From: Cryobacterium zongtaii
Lineage (GTDB): Bacteria; Actinomycetota; Actinomycetes; Actinomycetales; Microbacteriaceae
Reading direction: 5' to 3'
DNA: 41,977 nucleotides
Assembly: GCF_002909375.1 (NCBI RefSeq)
Contig: NZ_PPXD01000004.1
Span: 1 to 41,977 of the forward strand
The position numbers and the translations under genes were made by a program. Each line of letters begins with the position of its first letter. The stretch's first letter is position 1. Of this stretch, positions 41,596-41,977 are shown piece after piece. The notes beneath the pieces were generated by a model that worked only from the letters and a program-made list of their open reading frames with translations, did not search any database and was not told the origin of the DNA.

Positions 41596-41977
41596 GTGAC
41601 ACCAGAGGGGAACCCCCCAGCACCTGAAGCCCGATCACCGAAACGGTGGATAATCGGCGAACCGCTCGCCAGCGAACACCTGGACGGGCAGCTGCTTCCG
41701 AAGCACCTGGCGCTGCCGATTTTCGCCAGCGACCCGCTGTCCAGCGTCGCGTACGCTCCGCAGGAACTGCTGATGATCCTGACCCTCGGCGGGCTCGCCT
41801 TCCTGAGCTTCGCACCCTGGGTCGCGGCCGTGGTCGTGCTGCTCCTGGTGGTGGTGGTGGCCTCCTACCGGCAACTCATCAAGGCCTACCCCAACGGTGG
41901 TGGCGACTACGAAGTCGCCTCCAAGAATCTCGGCGAGAAGGCCGGCCTCGTCGTCGCATCCGCCCTGCTCGTGGACT
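41596..41977 (+). CDS. APC superfamily permease, KimA-like (potassium importer type), 5' part only
   Basis: 127 codons to the right edge, open throughout. GTG 41596 has no Shine-Dalgarno but fits a leaderless start. The sequence shows the N-terminal features of KimA (YdaO)-type transporters: IIGEPLASEHLDGQLLPKHL, then ASDPLSSVAYAPQELL (first half-helix), a hydrophobic helix with VVVLLLVVVVASYRQ, AYPNGGGDYEVASKNLGEK, and the start of the next helix. KimA proteins import K+ with protons in B. subtilis; other APC members of this group carry amino acids, so the substrate is not certain. Confidence 0.8.
   Translation, partial: MTPEGNPPAPEARSPKRWIIGEPLASEHLDGQLLPKHLALPIFASDPLSSVAYAPQELLMILTLGGLAFLSFAPWVAAVVVLLLVVVVASYRQLIKAYPNGGGDYEVASKNLGEKAGLVVASALLVD

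Overview
The window is high-GC DNA (estimated near 68-70% by eye) with strong G/C third-position bias, GTG starts and weak or absent Shine-Dalgarno sites on many genes. It carries a DUF222/HNH protein, a YczR/YczE pair, a YcnI/CopC set and a DUF4097-PadR pair. Together these suggest an actinobacterium of the Microbacteriaceae, perhaps Cryobacterium-like. That placement is inference from gene content; no rRNA or tRNA gene is present to fix it. No CRISPR array, integrase, insertion sequence or prophage was seen.

Layout. (1) 1-10603 is a cell-surface and exopolysaccharide block. A very large secreted multidomain protein (N,N-dimethylformamidase beta-like head, then DUF4082 and Ig-like repeats) runs leftward off the window edge. 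Diverging from it are a GMC oxidoreductase and a tight set of polysaccharide genes: a polyprenyl-phosphate sugar transferase, a GT4 and a GT2 glycosyltransferase. No polymerase or flippase is visible, so the locus must continue outside or rely on other genes. (2) 10625-18083 is a leftward housekeeping stretch: prolyl aminopeptidase, a two-gene ABC exporter, an acyl-CoA oxidase and RecQ, which has the clearest intrinsic terminator in the window. (3) 18166-20367 is a copper-handling set (Met/His-containing membrane protein, YcnI, CopC), divergent from a lone PstS-type phosphate-binding lipoprotein. (4) 21779-26268 holds a DEAD-box RNA helicase with a very long N-terminal Arg/Tyr-rich repeat region, an NmrA-like NAD(P)-binding protein and an aromatic-acid-exporter-like FUSC protein. 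(5) 26402-31251 holds a secreted or anchored esterase, the DUF222/HNH protein with a perfect DnaA-box-like 9-mer in its promoter region, a degenerate collagen-like remnant, and an M23 endopeptidase with an in-frame hexanucleotide microsatellite. (6) 31253-41977 holds an RND efflux permease, the divergent yczR/yczE pair, a TipA-like MerR regulator whose 19-bp-spacer promoter overlaps the stop codon of an M20 peptidase, a degenerate CPBP membrane protein, a DUF4097-PadR operon preceded by two CGCGATATATC boxes, and the start of a KimA/APC-type permease that looks leaderless.

The best candidates for undescribed biology are: the giant DUF4082/Ig surface protein beside the polysaccharide genes, with near-identical DNA repeats; the Arg/Tyr repeat region of the helicase; a palindromic REP-like element present in two intergenic gaps; the MerR promoter overlapping a stop codon; the PadR operator pair; and the collagen-like relic. 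Several genes (HNH, RND, yczR, M20 peptidase, KimA-like) have a -10-like hexamer 6-8 nt before the start codon, suggesting leaderless mRNAs.
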